The position numbers and the translations under genes are program-made. From the NCBI GenBank assembly GCA_002104935.1, contig MCGT01000063.1, positions 1 to 56,357 on the forward strand: DNA of 56,357 nucleotides. Reading direction: 5' to 3'. Below the pieces are notes generated by a model that was not told the origin of the DNA, made no database searches, and worked only from the letters and a program-made list of their open reading frames with translations. Of this stretch, positions 22,001 through 31,325 are shown piece by piece. Source of the DNA: Hesseltinella vesiculosa (lineage: Eukaryota > Mucoromycota > Mucoromycetes > Mucorales > Cunninghamellaceae). Numbering within the stretch: the first letter of the stretch is position 1; the number at the start of each line of letters is the position of its first letter.

Positions 22001-22821
22001 ACCCTGACTACTTGGCTGAAGTTATGTTCCAACTTAATTTTCCACATCAATGGACGCGTGCAGTGATCTCACTCTTCTTCAATACGGACGTTACATTGGC
22101 GATCAATGGTTACTTGGGCTCACCTTTCAAACAAAAACGAGGATTACGACAAGGAGACCCATTATCACCTTACCTGTTCAACATTGCCTTTGAACCCCTC
22201 CTACGGCAACTTGAAGATGCAACAAACTGGAAAGGTATCACCCTGGACAACAACAAATTCAAGGGCAAACCTATACACCTCAGTCATATGGCCTACGCAG
22301 ATTACCTGCTTATATTCATGAACAGAACAGAGCAATGGCACAGCTTCATATCCATATATGAATCATATGCCAAAGCTTCCAATGCAAAATTGAACGTCTC
22401 CAAGACCTGTTTCATTTCCCTGGACGGCTCCCCTCAAGATCAATGGCAAACACTTAGTTCAGTCCTAGAAGCGGAATGGCATGATAAAACCAAAAAAACA
22501 GCACTGCGTTACCTAGGATATCCAATCTACTCATCAAAGCAGCAACTCAAAAATTACATTTCGGACATGTTAGGCAAAATCTCCCATCAAACTAATATGT
22601 TGAAGGCTCGACGTCTATCCGTACGTGGCTCAAGTCTGGTCACCAATTCTCTTTTACTCTCCCGTCTATGGCACATGGCACGAACAACTCCTCTCACATG
22701 CGCCCAAGCAACAGAGATTCGCCAGTTAGTTCGACCGCTAGTTCTACCGTTCTAGCCCTACCCGTCCTGGGACACAATAACACTGCCAAAAGAAAGCGGA
22801 GGACTAGGCATTATAGACCCA
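22001..22821 (+). pseudogene. LINE ORF2 RT fragment with mutated active site
   Basis: A plus-strand piece of LINE ORF2, closest by eye to LINE-2: LAINGYLGSPFKQKRGLRQGDPLSPYLFNIAFEPLLRQL and the following ~150 residues. The catalytic YADD is YADY (GAT to TAT near 22302), and a TAG stands at 22753 where LINE-2 has the Trp of LPFWPYPSW; the reading continues in frame afterwards (PYPSWDTITLPK). It is bounded by a truncated Ty3-B LTR on the left and an inverted Ty3-B LTR on the right, with neither LINE end present. Confidence 0.88.
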
Positions 22822-23011
22822 TATGAAAAACACACGGTTTGGAATAAGTGAGACCAAAAAGTAGTGTTTTTATTCTCGAGAATGAGATTCGGAAAAGAAG
22901 AGAGGTTGTAATAGAAGTTGAGAATTTATAGGGGAGACGGAGATTGCAATCTGAGATGATGAATGGGATGAGAGGACCGATGATGTGAGACGTGCCAATA
23001 AATGAGTGATA

Positions 23012-23049
<38 letters not shown>

Positions 23050-23058
23050 TATTTAACA
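22822..23058 (-). repeat. Solo Ty3-B LTR, inverted, without target duplication
   Basis: A full-length Ty3-B LTR on the minus strand, with a 34-nt A/T run near its TGTTAAATAC end. The flanking five bases differ (ACCCA left, GGATC right). The left flank is plus-strand LINE RT and the right flank is minus-strand LINE endonuclease. It is therefore best read as a recombination junction rather than a simple solo LTR. Confidence 0.85.
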
Positions 23059-23283
23059 GGATCGACCTTGGAGTAAAGATTGTAGTCGTTGTTCATTTTC
23101 GTGGGACAGGTGTGCTTGTCTGGCTAAGGGGTTTTGGACGTCTTGCAGGCAGAGGATGTCCACGTGGTGTTTTTGTCGGTTGATGATGTACTTCAGGAAT
23201 TCGGATTTGGTGGTGCGGTTATGGATGGTGAGCAGACTCCTTGCGTTGAGGGTTGCTATGCGTAGACTAGGTTGTCTACTCAT
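23059..23283 (-). pseudogene. LINE-C ORF2 N-terminal fragment (endonuclease start)
   Basis: ORF2 of LINE-C starts at 23283 (MSRQPSLRIATLNARSLL), and its ATG overlaps the ORF1 stop codon in ATGAGTAG. It encodes the first ~74 residues of the APE endonuclease (IATLNARS, VDILCLQDVQ) and is then cut by the Ty3-B LTR. The rest of ORF2 is absent. Confidence 0.85.
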
Positions 23284-24047
23284 TGACTTGGTCTGGGGGT
23301 GTCGCCCTCGGTTGATCTGGGTACAGGGCGATGTACCGATATTTGCTCTGCAATGCATGACCTACAGTACCAGTATCGGTATTGGTGCGTAGGATCCTCG
23401 CCCGCAGGTTTCTCACCGAGGGGGAAGCAATGGTCTCTTCTTGATGTTCCGTCATCTCTTCCATGGTGTCGGTTTTCATCGATGTGCCGATAGCGTAAGT
23501 TGCGTGTTTAGATGCAGCTGTACCTGCATTGCCGTTACCGGTAGACGTTCTATCCTTTAAACGAACAGTGACAATTGTGTCTTCGTCCTCATCAGGGGTT
23601 CCGGTTACGCTGTCCAACATAGGTTCGTCTTCCGTAGTGATGGTAGTCATTGAATCAGCGTGTTCAGGATCCATGTCGACGTCGCTGTCTGTCTGGGTGT
23701 TGTCTGGAGATTCTTCCAGCGGCTCCGTTGTGCCAGTAATGTTGTCCATCTCCAGTGTTGGGTTCTTTGGTAATTGGCTGGGATCTGCGGTGGCATCGCT
23801 GGTGTCTGTTGCCAGTGTCGTTGCTTCATGTTTGTGCTCATTCTTGTTCAGGAGCTTGGCTCGGCAGAAGCGTTTGATATGCCCATGTCCTTTACATCGG
23901 TAACAGATTACTTCAGCCCATTTGGGGCAGTCCTTGACTCGGTGGTCAGTGCGGCGACAATGAAAGCAGGGTCTGGGCGCTCCACGATATCGTACAGGTG
24001 CGGTCACATCCCATTGGGTCAGGTACATTATTCGGGAGAGTGGGAGG
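23276..24047 (-). pseudogene. LINE-C ORF1, C-terminal segment
   Basis: Continues ORF1 after the Ty3-A insertion: PLSRIMYLTQWDVTAPVRYRG, then two CCHC knuckles (CFHCRRTDHRVKDC and CYRCKGHGHIKRFC), then an acidic Thr/Asp-rich tail ending DQVNE. The stop overlaps the ORF2 ATG, as in a termination-reinitiation arrangement. The first codons (PLSR..HL) match the point where LINE-3 ORF1 is cut. Confidence 0.85.
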
Positions 24048-24222
24048 TGTGAACTTGAAGCCAATCAGCCGCCCTCACATAGCTTGTGCAACTACTGAGC
24101 CCCTGCCTGTAACACAATATTTATTAGTCACAGTCAGAGGACTCTGTTATGATTCCCTCTTCTTCCCCATCTGATTCTATAATCATATAAAAACCAACCA
24201 CTTCGAATCTCGTATTCTTACA
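24048..24222 (+). repeat. 5' LTR of intact Ty3-A (175 bp)
   Basis: TGTGAACTTG...ATTCTTACA, identical by eye to the 3' LTR at 29992-30166. CATATAAAAACC near its 3' part is a plausible TATA box for the genomic transcript. Confidence 0.95.
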
Positions 24223-24268
24223 TTTTTTTTTTACGAATATTCACGAATCTATAACCCCAATATCAATT

Positions 24269-24583
24269 ATGAATAACAACAACTTTCAACCTGCCCGCAT
24301 GGGAAGAGCCAACTCTCCCATCCCTGATGGTTTTGTGGAGGCCGACTTCCCGGCCATCACCAGTAGCCCAGCAACGGCTACTTCGTCCAGCGGCTCTACG
24401 AGAAGAGTACGCGCTCCCGAGGGAACTGAGGGTCGGGACGGTGTGGTGGGTACCACACCGGTACAAACAAAAAGGCCCGTGGAACTGATGTCCCTGAGCA
24501 GAGTGACGCCTCCTCCGTGGAGAGCAGCCCAATCTCTGCCATGGCTCAGATTCCTTCCCCCGCTCTACCTTTCCAAGAGGTAG
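24269..24583 (+). CDS. Short leader ORF overlapping Ty3-A gag
   Basis: The first ATG after the 5' LTR starts a 104-codon frame (MNNNNFQPARMGRANSPIPDGF). The second Ty3-A fragment at 35133-35332 conserves it (MNNNNSQPARMGKPNSPIPDGF). The frame differs from the long gag-pol frame, which opens after a TGA at 24427. A -1 shift at the A-run near 24467-24471 (ACAAAAAGG) would fuse the two and give a longer Gag N-terminus. Alternatively this is an upstream ORF and Gag starts at the ATG at 24541. Conservation favours a coding role; the mechanism is inference. Confidence 0.5.
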   Translation: MNNNNFQPARMGRANSPIPDGFVEADFPAITSSPATATSSSGSTRRVRAPEGTEGRDGVVGTTPVQTKRPVELMSLSRVTPPPWRAAQSLPWLRFLPPLYLSKR

Positions 24584-27500
24584 ACGATGATGTCGTGATG
24601 AAGGAGGCACCCGCCCCACACACTCCCATCATCGAGGTAGATGGTGACTTTGCCGAAGCCCTCGCTGCTGCTAGACAGGAGCTTGAGGCCAAAGGCAGAC
24701 TCTACCTGACGATCAGTCAGAGTAGACCCACTGACCCAACCAGGCTTGCGGCAGTGAGGAATGATATCTTGAATATCAAGGATCATATCCAGGTACTGGA
24801 GACCGTTGTCGCCTGCTTGCGAACAGAGCCCATACCTGAAGAAGCAAAATGCAAGAAGGAAAAAGACGTTCCTAGGAACAAACCTGTCATTCCAGCTGTA
24901 TTACCGGCATTGCGCCTAATCGGCATGGATACAGATGGTTCCCCTGATGACCAAAGCCAAAGCAAGTATAAGTCCATGGACGAATACTTCTATGCTTTAC
25001 AAGGCAAGGCACAGCTCTCTACTGAAGCATTGAACCAGAATTGGCAGAGCGTCCTCCAAATCTCACTTGACTATGACCAATATACTAGCTTTATTGAGTT
25101 CGTCAAGAAGAAGAAAGGGAAGGGTACTAAGCTTTCCAACCTCTCATGGTCCAGAGTCAAGACCATGATGATTGATTGTTTCGGTTCTAAGCCGTCGATG
25201 AACAATCGCTTGTTGAAAGAGTATGAATCCATGACGATCAGGCGTTCTGAATCTGTGGATGATTACCTGAAGCGTTGGCGTATCGCTGCTATTGCGGCAA
25301 AAAAGGACAAAGATCCCATGGCAGCCAAAGTGTTCATCGAGTCCACCAAGACAAATCGGGCCCTTTACAGAGCGTTGCATCTAAAAACAGCCGAGTTAGC
25401 TGATTCAGCGAAAGGAGCTCCCACCTTGACAGAAGTCACGAAAGTGGTGGATGCCATTAGTGCCGCCTGGAATTATGACAAACTGTATGGTAGCCATGAA
25501 CCAGAGCGTCACAGTACCGCTTCCGGTCAGAAAAAATCACTGAACAAGAAGCAGTCAAACAGGCATAGCGCTAAACGCCGTCGGGACGAACCCAGACCGG
25601 AAGATCTATGTGATCGTCACGGTAACAATCGGGTCACCCATACCAAGTCGGAATGCTGGAGCAACAACGATTCAGCGAGTAAACGGTACAAGTATGGCAA
25701 AGACACGAGACCTGAGACTTCGTCCAGCGCTCGCAATCGACCATCGCCTAAGCAGCCGTATAGCTTCGCAAAGAAGCCCTCGCAGAACCCCCACGCCAGA
25801 AGATACATCGTAGACAGTCGGGCCATGGAGGCGCAATGCACACTTTGCGGTTGTCACTTCCGGGACAAGTATACACTTCGTTCCCACCTCAAGCTTTCCG
25901 GTCATAACATGCCCAGAGCATCGTCGGACAAGACACCCAATTATAGGGACGCCTTGCCAAGTGACGATGAAGAACCAATGGAAACAGATTCCAAAGGTAA
26001 AAAGCATGATGCACCGATATTCTTCAGAATGTCAAGTGTAAAAAAACAAAAAAGAAAAACAAAAAGGGAGCAAGCGCCGATGTCTGAAAATATATTTTTT
26101 CCCATTACCATACAGGGCATTGAGACAATGGCACTTTTGGACACTGGAGCCACACATAGCTCCATTAGCCCAATCTTTTGCTCCCGTAATAAAATCAAAA
26201 TTTACGAAGCTGAAGGGCTCGTCCATCTCGCTGTTGAAGGTCTTGTTTCCAAGAGACTAGGGACTACAGAAAGGTTATGCGTCAAAACCGACACCACCGA
26301 GGTTCATTGCGTTTTTGAGGTCATGGATATGCCTCAAGGCACAATAATCACCATCGGCATGGATGTAATGTCTGACCTTGGTATAGCAATCACTGGTCTA
26401 CCCAGATGGCACGCTTCCTACAACGCAGACGAAATAAGAAAACGCATTACACCAGTTGAAGAGGACGTGATCCACCCAGTGGCTAATGACTCACCAGTGG
26501 GAAGCTCGCATGAAAGGACAAGAATGATGGCTACCATTGAACCTTTCATGGCAAGAAATCAAGCCATACCGAAGGGCACGTTTTGCAACGTACCAGAGTC
26601 GGTTGTTCATCTCGACACTGAGCCAGGTAAAACGGCATACAAGCGCCAGTACACAGTACCTTGGGCTTTATCATCACGGATGGAAAAATTCATTCAGGAC
26701 GGTCTCGACGATCTTGTCATTCAAGAAATGACACAAGTGGACACCGCATGGAATTCACCTATTACCTTTGCGCCAAAAAAAGACGCACAAGGTAACAAGA
26801 CAGACATGCGCCCTTGTTTAGATCCTCGACACATCAACCGCCTATTGCCTGATGATCGGTTTCCATTACCCATCATCGACGACATTTTCGAGCAGCTGAG
26901 AGATGCCTCTATATTCTCCACGCTAGATCTCAAAAGTGCATTTAATCGCTTCAAGATTTATGAGCCGCACCAACATAAGACCGCTTTTACATATCAGAAC
27001 AAGCAGTACAAGTTCGTTGGATGCCCTTTTGGCTTAAAATCTATCTCAAGCAAATTTCAGAGGGTCATGTCGATCTTGCTCCATAAGCACAAAGATTTTG
27101 TACTCAATTTCGTAGACGACATTATCATTTATTCTCGGAATTTGGATGAACATACAAAACACATCTGCACGGTCATAGACATACTGACCAATGCAAACCT
27201 GATCTTGAACGCAAGCAAATGTCATTTTGCGCAGGCCTCGGTCACACTCCTCGGATTCCAAGTTTCCAAACAGGGTGTCCGAATAGACCAAAACAAGCTT
27301 GTCAATCTCGATGAGTGGCCTATCCCTCGATCAGAGAAAGCGGTTCGTAGCTTCCTAGGTTTCGCCAACTACTTCCGTAAGTTCGTGCCTTCGATGTCTG
27401 CCCTGACCAGTCCACTTGATGACCTTCGCAACTGCAAGGACGTACCGGGTAACTGGACGCCCAAGCATACGGAATGCTTCAAAGAAATTAAGGCTCGGCT

Positions 27501-29655
27501 ACTACGCAAACCCATACTCGCTTACCCTAACTTCCAGTGGCCCTTCAAGGTAGCCACGGATGCGTCACAACACGGCCTCGGTGCAGTATTGTACCAACAG
27601 GACCCCGTGGATACAACTGTCGTTCACTACATTAGTTTCATGGCCAGGTCGCTATCGAAATCTGAACGCAACTATTCTGCCACAAAGAGAGAGCTATTAG
27701 CTATTGTCTTTGCTCTCAGACGCTTCCATCATTACCTATGGGGTAACCACTTCACTCTCTACTCTGATCATCGAGCCTTGTCGTACCTTCATACGCAAGA
27801 GGAGATCAACCCTATGATGAGCAACTGGTTAGAGACCATTTTGGACTACAACTTTGACATTGTGCACATCCCTGGTCACGTTAACGTGTTACCGGACCAC
27901 CTATCACGCTTCTTCCTCACGAGCCAACAGCCGGAGGGGGGTAATAAGCGTAGCAACCGCACAGAAGATGTTGAAACAAAGCCAGGGTCACAAACCACAA
28001 AAAAGCACAAAACTCAGAAGTGCAGCAAAAAAGAAAAAGAAAAAAGCGAAAAAGTAGAACCTCAAACAATCCTAAGCCGCTCTTGGCACGTGCACCCTGA
28101 TATGACTCCCATGGATCTCGACACCTTCGAACCCACTGAGGATCTCGCACAGGACCACCCAGAATACAATGCAGCAACGGACATCAAATCCAGAGCATCA
28201 CACATCAGAAATCTGGAAAATGAGAGTTACTACATACCACCGCTTAGCGAAAGAAAGAAAATACTTGCCACTCAACACTTGGCCGGACATTTCGGAGCTG
28301 ATTCCATGGTACGAGCCATTCGCAAAAGGCTAGGTATCGACTGGCCAAAGATCCGAGAGGATGCAGTCAGAACCACGCAAGCCTGCGACAAGTGTATGAA
28401 GCATAATATCGTGCGCCACGGGTATCATCCGCTCAAATCCATTGAAGCTAAATGGCCAGGCGACCACTACGCAATCGACCTAGCGGGACCATTCCCCACG
28501 TCGCATAGCGATAACCATTACCTATTCGTGCTCATAGACATCCACAGCAAATATGTCATCTTGGAAGCAATTCCAGATAAAACATCACCCACGATCGCTA
28601 AAGTGCTGCTGAAGATATTTCTCACACGCGGCTTTCCAAAGGTATTGCAATCGGATAATGGCACTGAATTTGTAAATTCACTGGTAAAGCTGCTGACATC
28701 CTCATGCAAAGTGGATCACCGCCTGATCACCCCGTATCATCCACGAGCAAATGGAGCTGCTGAAAGGGCTGTACAGACCATTACACGCATGCTAGCTAAA
28801 CTCGTAGACAGTCAATTGAAAGACTGGGATGAACACGTTGATGCAGTTGCATTCTTTTATAATACGCAACCTAATAGCACAACAGACTCAGCACCACACG
28901 ATTTATTTCACGGCTGGAGGCAAAATAGCTTAATTGATTATCGCAAAGACCATGAGGACTCTGTTGAGCACAACATTCCTACATGCAACTACGATCAAGA
29001 GCATATCCAAGACCGAATCCGAGAGCTGCAAATCGTTCACGATGCAGTGAATGAAAAAGTAAGCCAAAGAAGAAAGGCCGTGAAAGCAGCCTACGACAAG
29101 AAACACAAGATGATAGAATTCTCGACTGGGACGCTAGTCGCTATCGAAGACCCTCTCTTGACACGCAAACTGGAGCCTAGGTACCATGGCCCATATCGAG
29201 TCGTGATCGTTACAGAAGGAGGTTCCTATGTGTTGGAGGACACCATCACAGGTGAAAGATTGCCAGAGAGGTTCGCACCCTCGCAACTAAAACCAGTATC
29301 GGATGATCCTATATTCAAAGACGCAGAAGACGAAGATAACGAGCAACGCTACGTCGTAGAAAAAATAGTCGACCATCGCGGAGAAGTAGGGAAGAGGCAA
29401 TACCTGGTAAAGTGGAAAGGATACCCTTTTGACGAAGCCACATGGGAGCCCTCGAACAGCTTCGACGACACCGCACTAATTGATCGCTATTGGAGACGTC
29501 TCGAACGCGAAGCCATAGCCGCCGATAAGCCCAAAACCTCTGTTGTACCTACCGGTAACGTCAATAGACAAAAAAAGGATAACAAGTTAATGCGCAAGGG
29601 ACACAGGCAAAGTCAACGTCAAAACACTGGACAAAGAAGATCCACACGCCAATGA
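24430..29655 (+). CDS. Ty3-A Gag-Pol polyprotein
   Basis: A single frame (1712 codons from 24517; open from 24430; first ATG 24541). Residue numbers count from 24517. Capsid-like Gag spans about 150-320 (MDEYFYALQGKAQ, SVDDYLKRWRIAAIAAKKD). A CDRHGNNRVTHTKSEC knuckle-like motif is at about 365-380 and a C2H2 finger at 441-464 (CTLCGCHF...HLKLSGH). The protease has LLDTGATHSSIS at about 540. RT spans about 700-930 with FVDDIIIY near 866. RNase H has Asp near 1015. Integrase has H/H/C/C near 1254-1293 and catalytic D1321, D1380 and E1416. The chromodomain is at about 1606-1660. There is no stop or frameshift between gag and pol. Confidence 0.94.
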   Translation, partial: GSGRCGGYHTGTNKKARGTDVPEQSDASSVESSPISAMAQIPSPALPFQEVDDDVVMKEAPAPHTPIIEVDGDFAEALAAARQELEAKGRLYLTISQSRPTDPTRLAAVRNDILNIKDHIQVLETVVACLRTEPIPEEAKCKKEKDVPRNKPVIPAVLPALRLIGMDTDGSPDDQSQSKYKSMDEYFYALQGKAQLSTEALNQNWQSVLQISLDYDQYTSFIEFVKKKKGKGTKLSNLSWSRVKTMMIDCFGSKPSMNNRLLKEYESMTIRRSESVDDYLKRWRIAAIAAKKDKDPMAAKVFIESTKTNRALYRALHLKTAELADSAKGAPTLTEVTKVVDAISAAWNYDKLYGSHEPERHSTASGQKKSLNKKQSNRHSAKRRRDEPRPEDLCDRHGNNRVTHTKSECWSNNDSASKRYKYGKDTRPETSSSARNRPSPKQPYSFAKKPSQNPHARRYIVDSRAMEAQCTLCGCHFRDKYTLRSHLKLSGHNMPRASSDKTPNYRDALPSDDEEPMETDSKGKKHDAPIFFRMSSVKKQKRKTKREQAPMSENIFFPITIQGIETMALLDTGATHSSISPIFCSRNKIKIYEAEGLVHLAVEGLVSKRLGTTERLCVKTDTTEVHCVFEVMDMPQGTIITIGMDVMSDLGIAITGLPRWHASYNADEIRKRITPVEEDVIHPVANDSPVGSSHERTRMMATIEPFMARNQAIPKGTFCNVPESVVHLDTEPGKTAYKRQYTVPWALSSRMEKFIQDGLDDLVIQEMTQVDTAWNSPITFAPKKDAQGNKTDMRPCLDPRHINRLLPDDRFPLPIIDDIFEQLRDASIFSTLDLKSAFNRFKIYEPHQHKTAFTYQNKQYKFVGCPFGLKSISSKFQRVMSILLHKHKDFVLNFVDDIIIYSRNLDEHTKHICTVIDILTNANLILNASKCHFAQASVTLLGFQVSKQGVRIDQNKLVNLDEWPIPRSEKAVRSFLGFANYFRKFVPSMSALTSPLDDLRNCKDVPGNWTPKHTECFKEIKARLLRKPILAYPNFQWPFKVATDASQHGLGAVLYQQDPVDTTVVHYISFMARSLSKSERNYSATKRELLAIVFALRRFHHYLWGNHFTLYSDHRALSYLHTQEEINPMMSNWLETILDYNFDIVHIPGHVNVLPDHLSRFFLTSQQPEGGNKRSNRTEDVETKPGSQTTKKHKTQKCSKKEKEKSEKVEPQTILSRSWHVHPDMTPMDLDTFEPTEDLAQDHPEYNAATDIKSRASHIRNLENESYYIPPLSERKKILATQHLAGHFGADSMVRAIRKRLGIDWPKIREDAVRTTQACDKCMKHNIVRHGYHPLKSIEAKWPGDHYAIDLAGPFPTSHSDNHYLFVLIDIHSKYVILEAIPDKTSPTIAKVLLKIFLTRGFPKVLQSDNGTEFVNSLVKLLTSSCKVDHRLITPYHPRANGAAERAVQTITRMLAKLVDSQLKDWDEHVDAVAFFYNTQPNSTTDSAPHDLFHGWRQNSLIDYRKDHEDSVEHNIPTCNYDQEHIQDRIRELQIVHDAVNEKVSQRRKAVKAAYDKKHKMIEFSTGTLVAIEDPLLTRKLEPRYHGPYRVVIVTEGGSYVLEDTITGERLPERFAPSQLKPVSDDPIFKDAEDEDNEQRYVVEKIVDHRGEVGKRQYLVKWKGYPFDEATWEPSNSFDDTALIDRYWRRLEREAIAADKPKTSVVPTGNVNRQKKDNKLMRKGHRQSQRQNTGQRRSTRQ

Positions 29656-29991
29656 GAACAACGTTCCCTTGGTAAAACTGCATTCAAGTAGCTCAAGTAC
29701 ATTGCAGGACAATGATGATATAAGACTACAATCAAAATGATTCAAGAAGTGATGAAATACGAGACTAAACTTTGGAAGAAGAAATAGGACAAACTAATCC
29801 AAACAGTCCTTTGCCAAGCACAACAAACACGTAACTCCGACCTGTGGAAGATCTGCAACTTGGTTCTCCGGTGGCCACCAATTTTGGAATCAGCCGCATT
29901 GACGCCGCAGCAAGGATCAAAGTTACGAATCTTAATACTTTCACCAGTATGTCTTTGAGCATCAAGCATGTCAAGGTCTGGTGGGGGGTAA

Positions 29992-30166
29992 TGTGAACTT
30001 GAAGCCAATCAGCCGCCCTCACATAGCTTGTGCAACTACTGAGCCCCTGCCTGTAACACAATATTTATTAGTCACAGTCAGAGGACTCTGTTATGATTCC
30101 CTCTTCTTCCCCATCTGATTCTATAATCATATAAAAACCAACCACTTCGAATCTCGTATTCTTACA
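29992..30166 (+). repeat. 3' LTR of intact Ty3-A (175 bp)
   Basis: Identical by eye to the 5' LTR; followed by the target duplication GGAGG and then LINE-C ORF1. Confidence 0.95.
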
Positions 30167-30498
30167 GGAGGAAGCGCTCTTCTTCTTCGGTCTCATCTTC
30201 CGTCGTTGTCTTGGCCTGGCTGGAGCGATCCAACAGTACCGAGACTTCCCCTTCAAAGAAGCCTCCTCTGGTGTATTTGGAGATCTGCATGAGTTCCCCG
30301 TAGTTGCCACAGGATTCCTTGAGCCCATAAATTAGTTCTTTGTTGCCCACCTTAGGGACTCGACTGTTGTGCAGTCGCACCAGATTGGTTGGTGCCATTC
30401 CTCCAGCGTTGGCTGGAGTTGCCTTGAAAGTTAGGCCTTCGATCGTGACGCCGGTATTGATTGCCTTGAGTGAGTCTGATTCGTTCTGGAACTTGATA
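30167..30498 (-). pseudogene. LINE-C ORF1, middle segment
   Basis: Lies between the Tc1-like and Ty3-A insertions. It encodes IKFQNESDSLKAINTGV and an RRM-like stretch (NLVRLHNSRVPKVGNKELIYGLKESCGNYGELMQISKY, GGFFEGEVSVLLDRS), aligned with LINE-3 ORF1. Its ends coincide exactly with the TA and GGAGG target duplications. Confidence 0.85.
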
Positions 30499-30700
30499 CA
30501 GTATTTTTTGTGATGATTGGCGCGCAGGATAAAATTTTTAGCAGGCAAAAGAGAACCAATTCACAGGCAAAATAAAATTGATTGCACGCAAACCAGGTCT
30601 GATTTGCACGCAAAGCATTTCCAGTGCACGTGAATCTGGTTCTCCAGCCACGCAAACCAGACCCCCGACTCCCGCAAACCTGATCTCCACCTCACGCAAA
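30499..30700. repeat. Left terminal inverted repeat of the Tc1-like element
   Basis: Matches the reverse complement of ~34288-34508 with scattered differences, including the GCGCGCAGGATAAAA segment and CACGCAAACC units. Further CACGCAAACC-type units continue inward to about 30770. Confidence 0.88.
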
Positions 30701-30825
30701 CAGATCTCCACTTCACGCAAACCTGATCTCCACCTCACGCAAACCAGATGTCCGACTCCCGCAAACTTGATTTCGAAGTGCGTGAAGGCATGAGTAGTAG
30801 GAATACTGTAAATCAATTTATTTAT

Positions 30826-31185
30826 TTACAGAGGTAGGAGACCAACCAGGGAAGGATTAAATTGCAAAATCAAATCCACTGGAGGATTTCGCTGGTACTC
30901 CTTGGCGTAATTGTGACAAGCGCCACGGGATGCACCGGTCACATTCACGATATCAGAATACTTCATTTTGTGAATGTACCTGCATTCCCAAATCTTGTAG
31001 CGTACGCATGGGCTTAGTCTTTTGTCAGCCGAATGACTAACGCTGATCGCTTCTTCGACAGCTGGCACCATTACAAAGCTGTTTGGATCCATAGAAGTTG
31101 GTTGAGGGGCTTCCTTGCCAAGGCTGTCCAAGATCCTGAAGGTAACAGGGCTGGTATAATCGCATGGGTAAGGTTCGAAGGGCAT
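30826..31185 (-). CDS. Small HTH-like accessory ORF (119 aa) in the Tc1-like element
   Basis: MPFEPYPCDYTSPVTF... with a C-terminal segment YKIWECRYIHKMKYSDIVNVTGASRGACHNYAKEYQR that looks like a helix-turn-helix (helix, turn at TGAS, helix). I do not recognise the family. It is in the same orientation as the next small ORF and opposite to transposase. It could be a DNA-binding accessory factor or an unrecognised exon of the neighbouring gene. A coding function is inference. Confidence 0.45.
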   Translation of the reverse strand: MPFEPYPCDYTSPVTFRILDSLGKEAPQPTSMDPNSFVMVPAVEEAISVSHSADKRLSPCVRYKIWECRYIHKMKYSDIVNVTGASRGACHNYAKEYQRNPPVDLILQFNPSLVGLLPL

Positions 31186-31325
31186 GATTGTATGAAATCA
31201 AAGTAGTAATTTACGAAGTCGAAAATCACGAAGGTATTTATTGCTCGAGCAACAGCCCACTCTTGCAAACTTCCGTGCGACCCAAAAAAGGACACAAAAA
31301 CAAATGCCCGGAAGTCAAGCAGAGT

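Larger units (their letters stand above)
24048..30166 (+). mobile_element. Ty3-A copy 2: intact chromodomain Ty3/Gypsy element with target duplication
   Basis: A 6119-bp element with two 175-bp LTRs that look identical base for base. It is flanked by the 5-bp duplication GGAGG (24043-24047 and 30167-30171). One uninterrupted gag-pol frame fills most of the interior. A polypurine tract (GGTGGGGGGTAA) precedes the 3' LTR. The 336-nt region 29656-29991 is noncoding. No tRNA-complementary primer site was recognised after the 5' LTR, so self-priming is possible. The copy inserted in LINE-C ORF1 and looks recent and potentially active. Confidence 0.96.

Noticed and set aside
22822..23058. Poly(T)-containing repeat as a SINE or LINE tail
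   Set aside because: The same sequence flanks Ty3-B on both sides and has a 5-bp duplication at 35702-35938, so it is an LTR.
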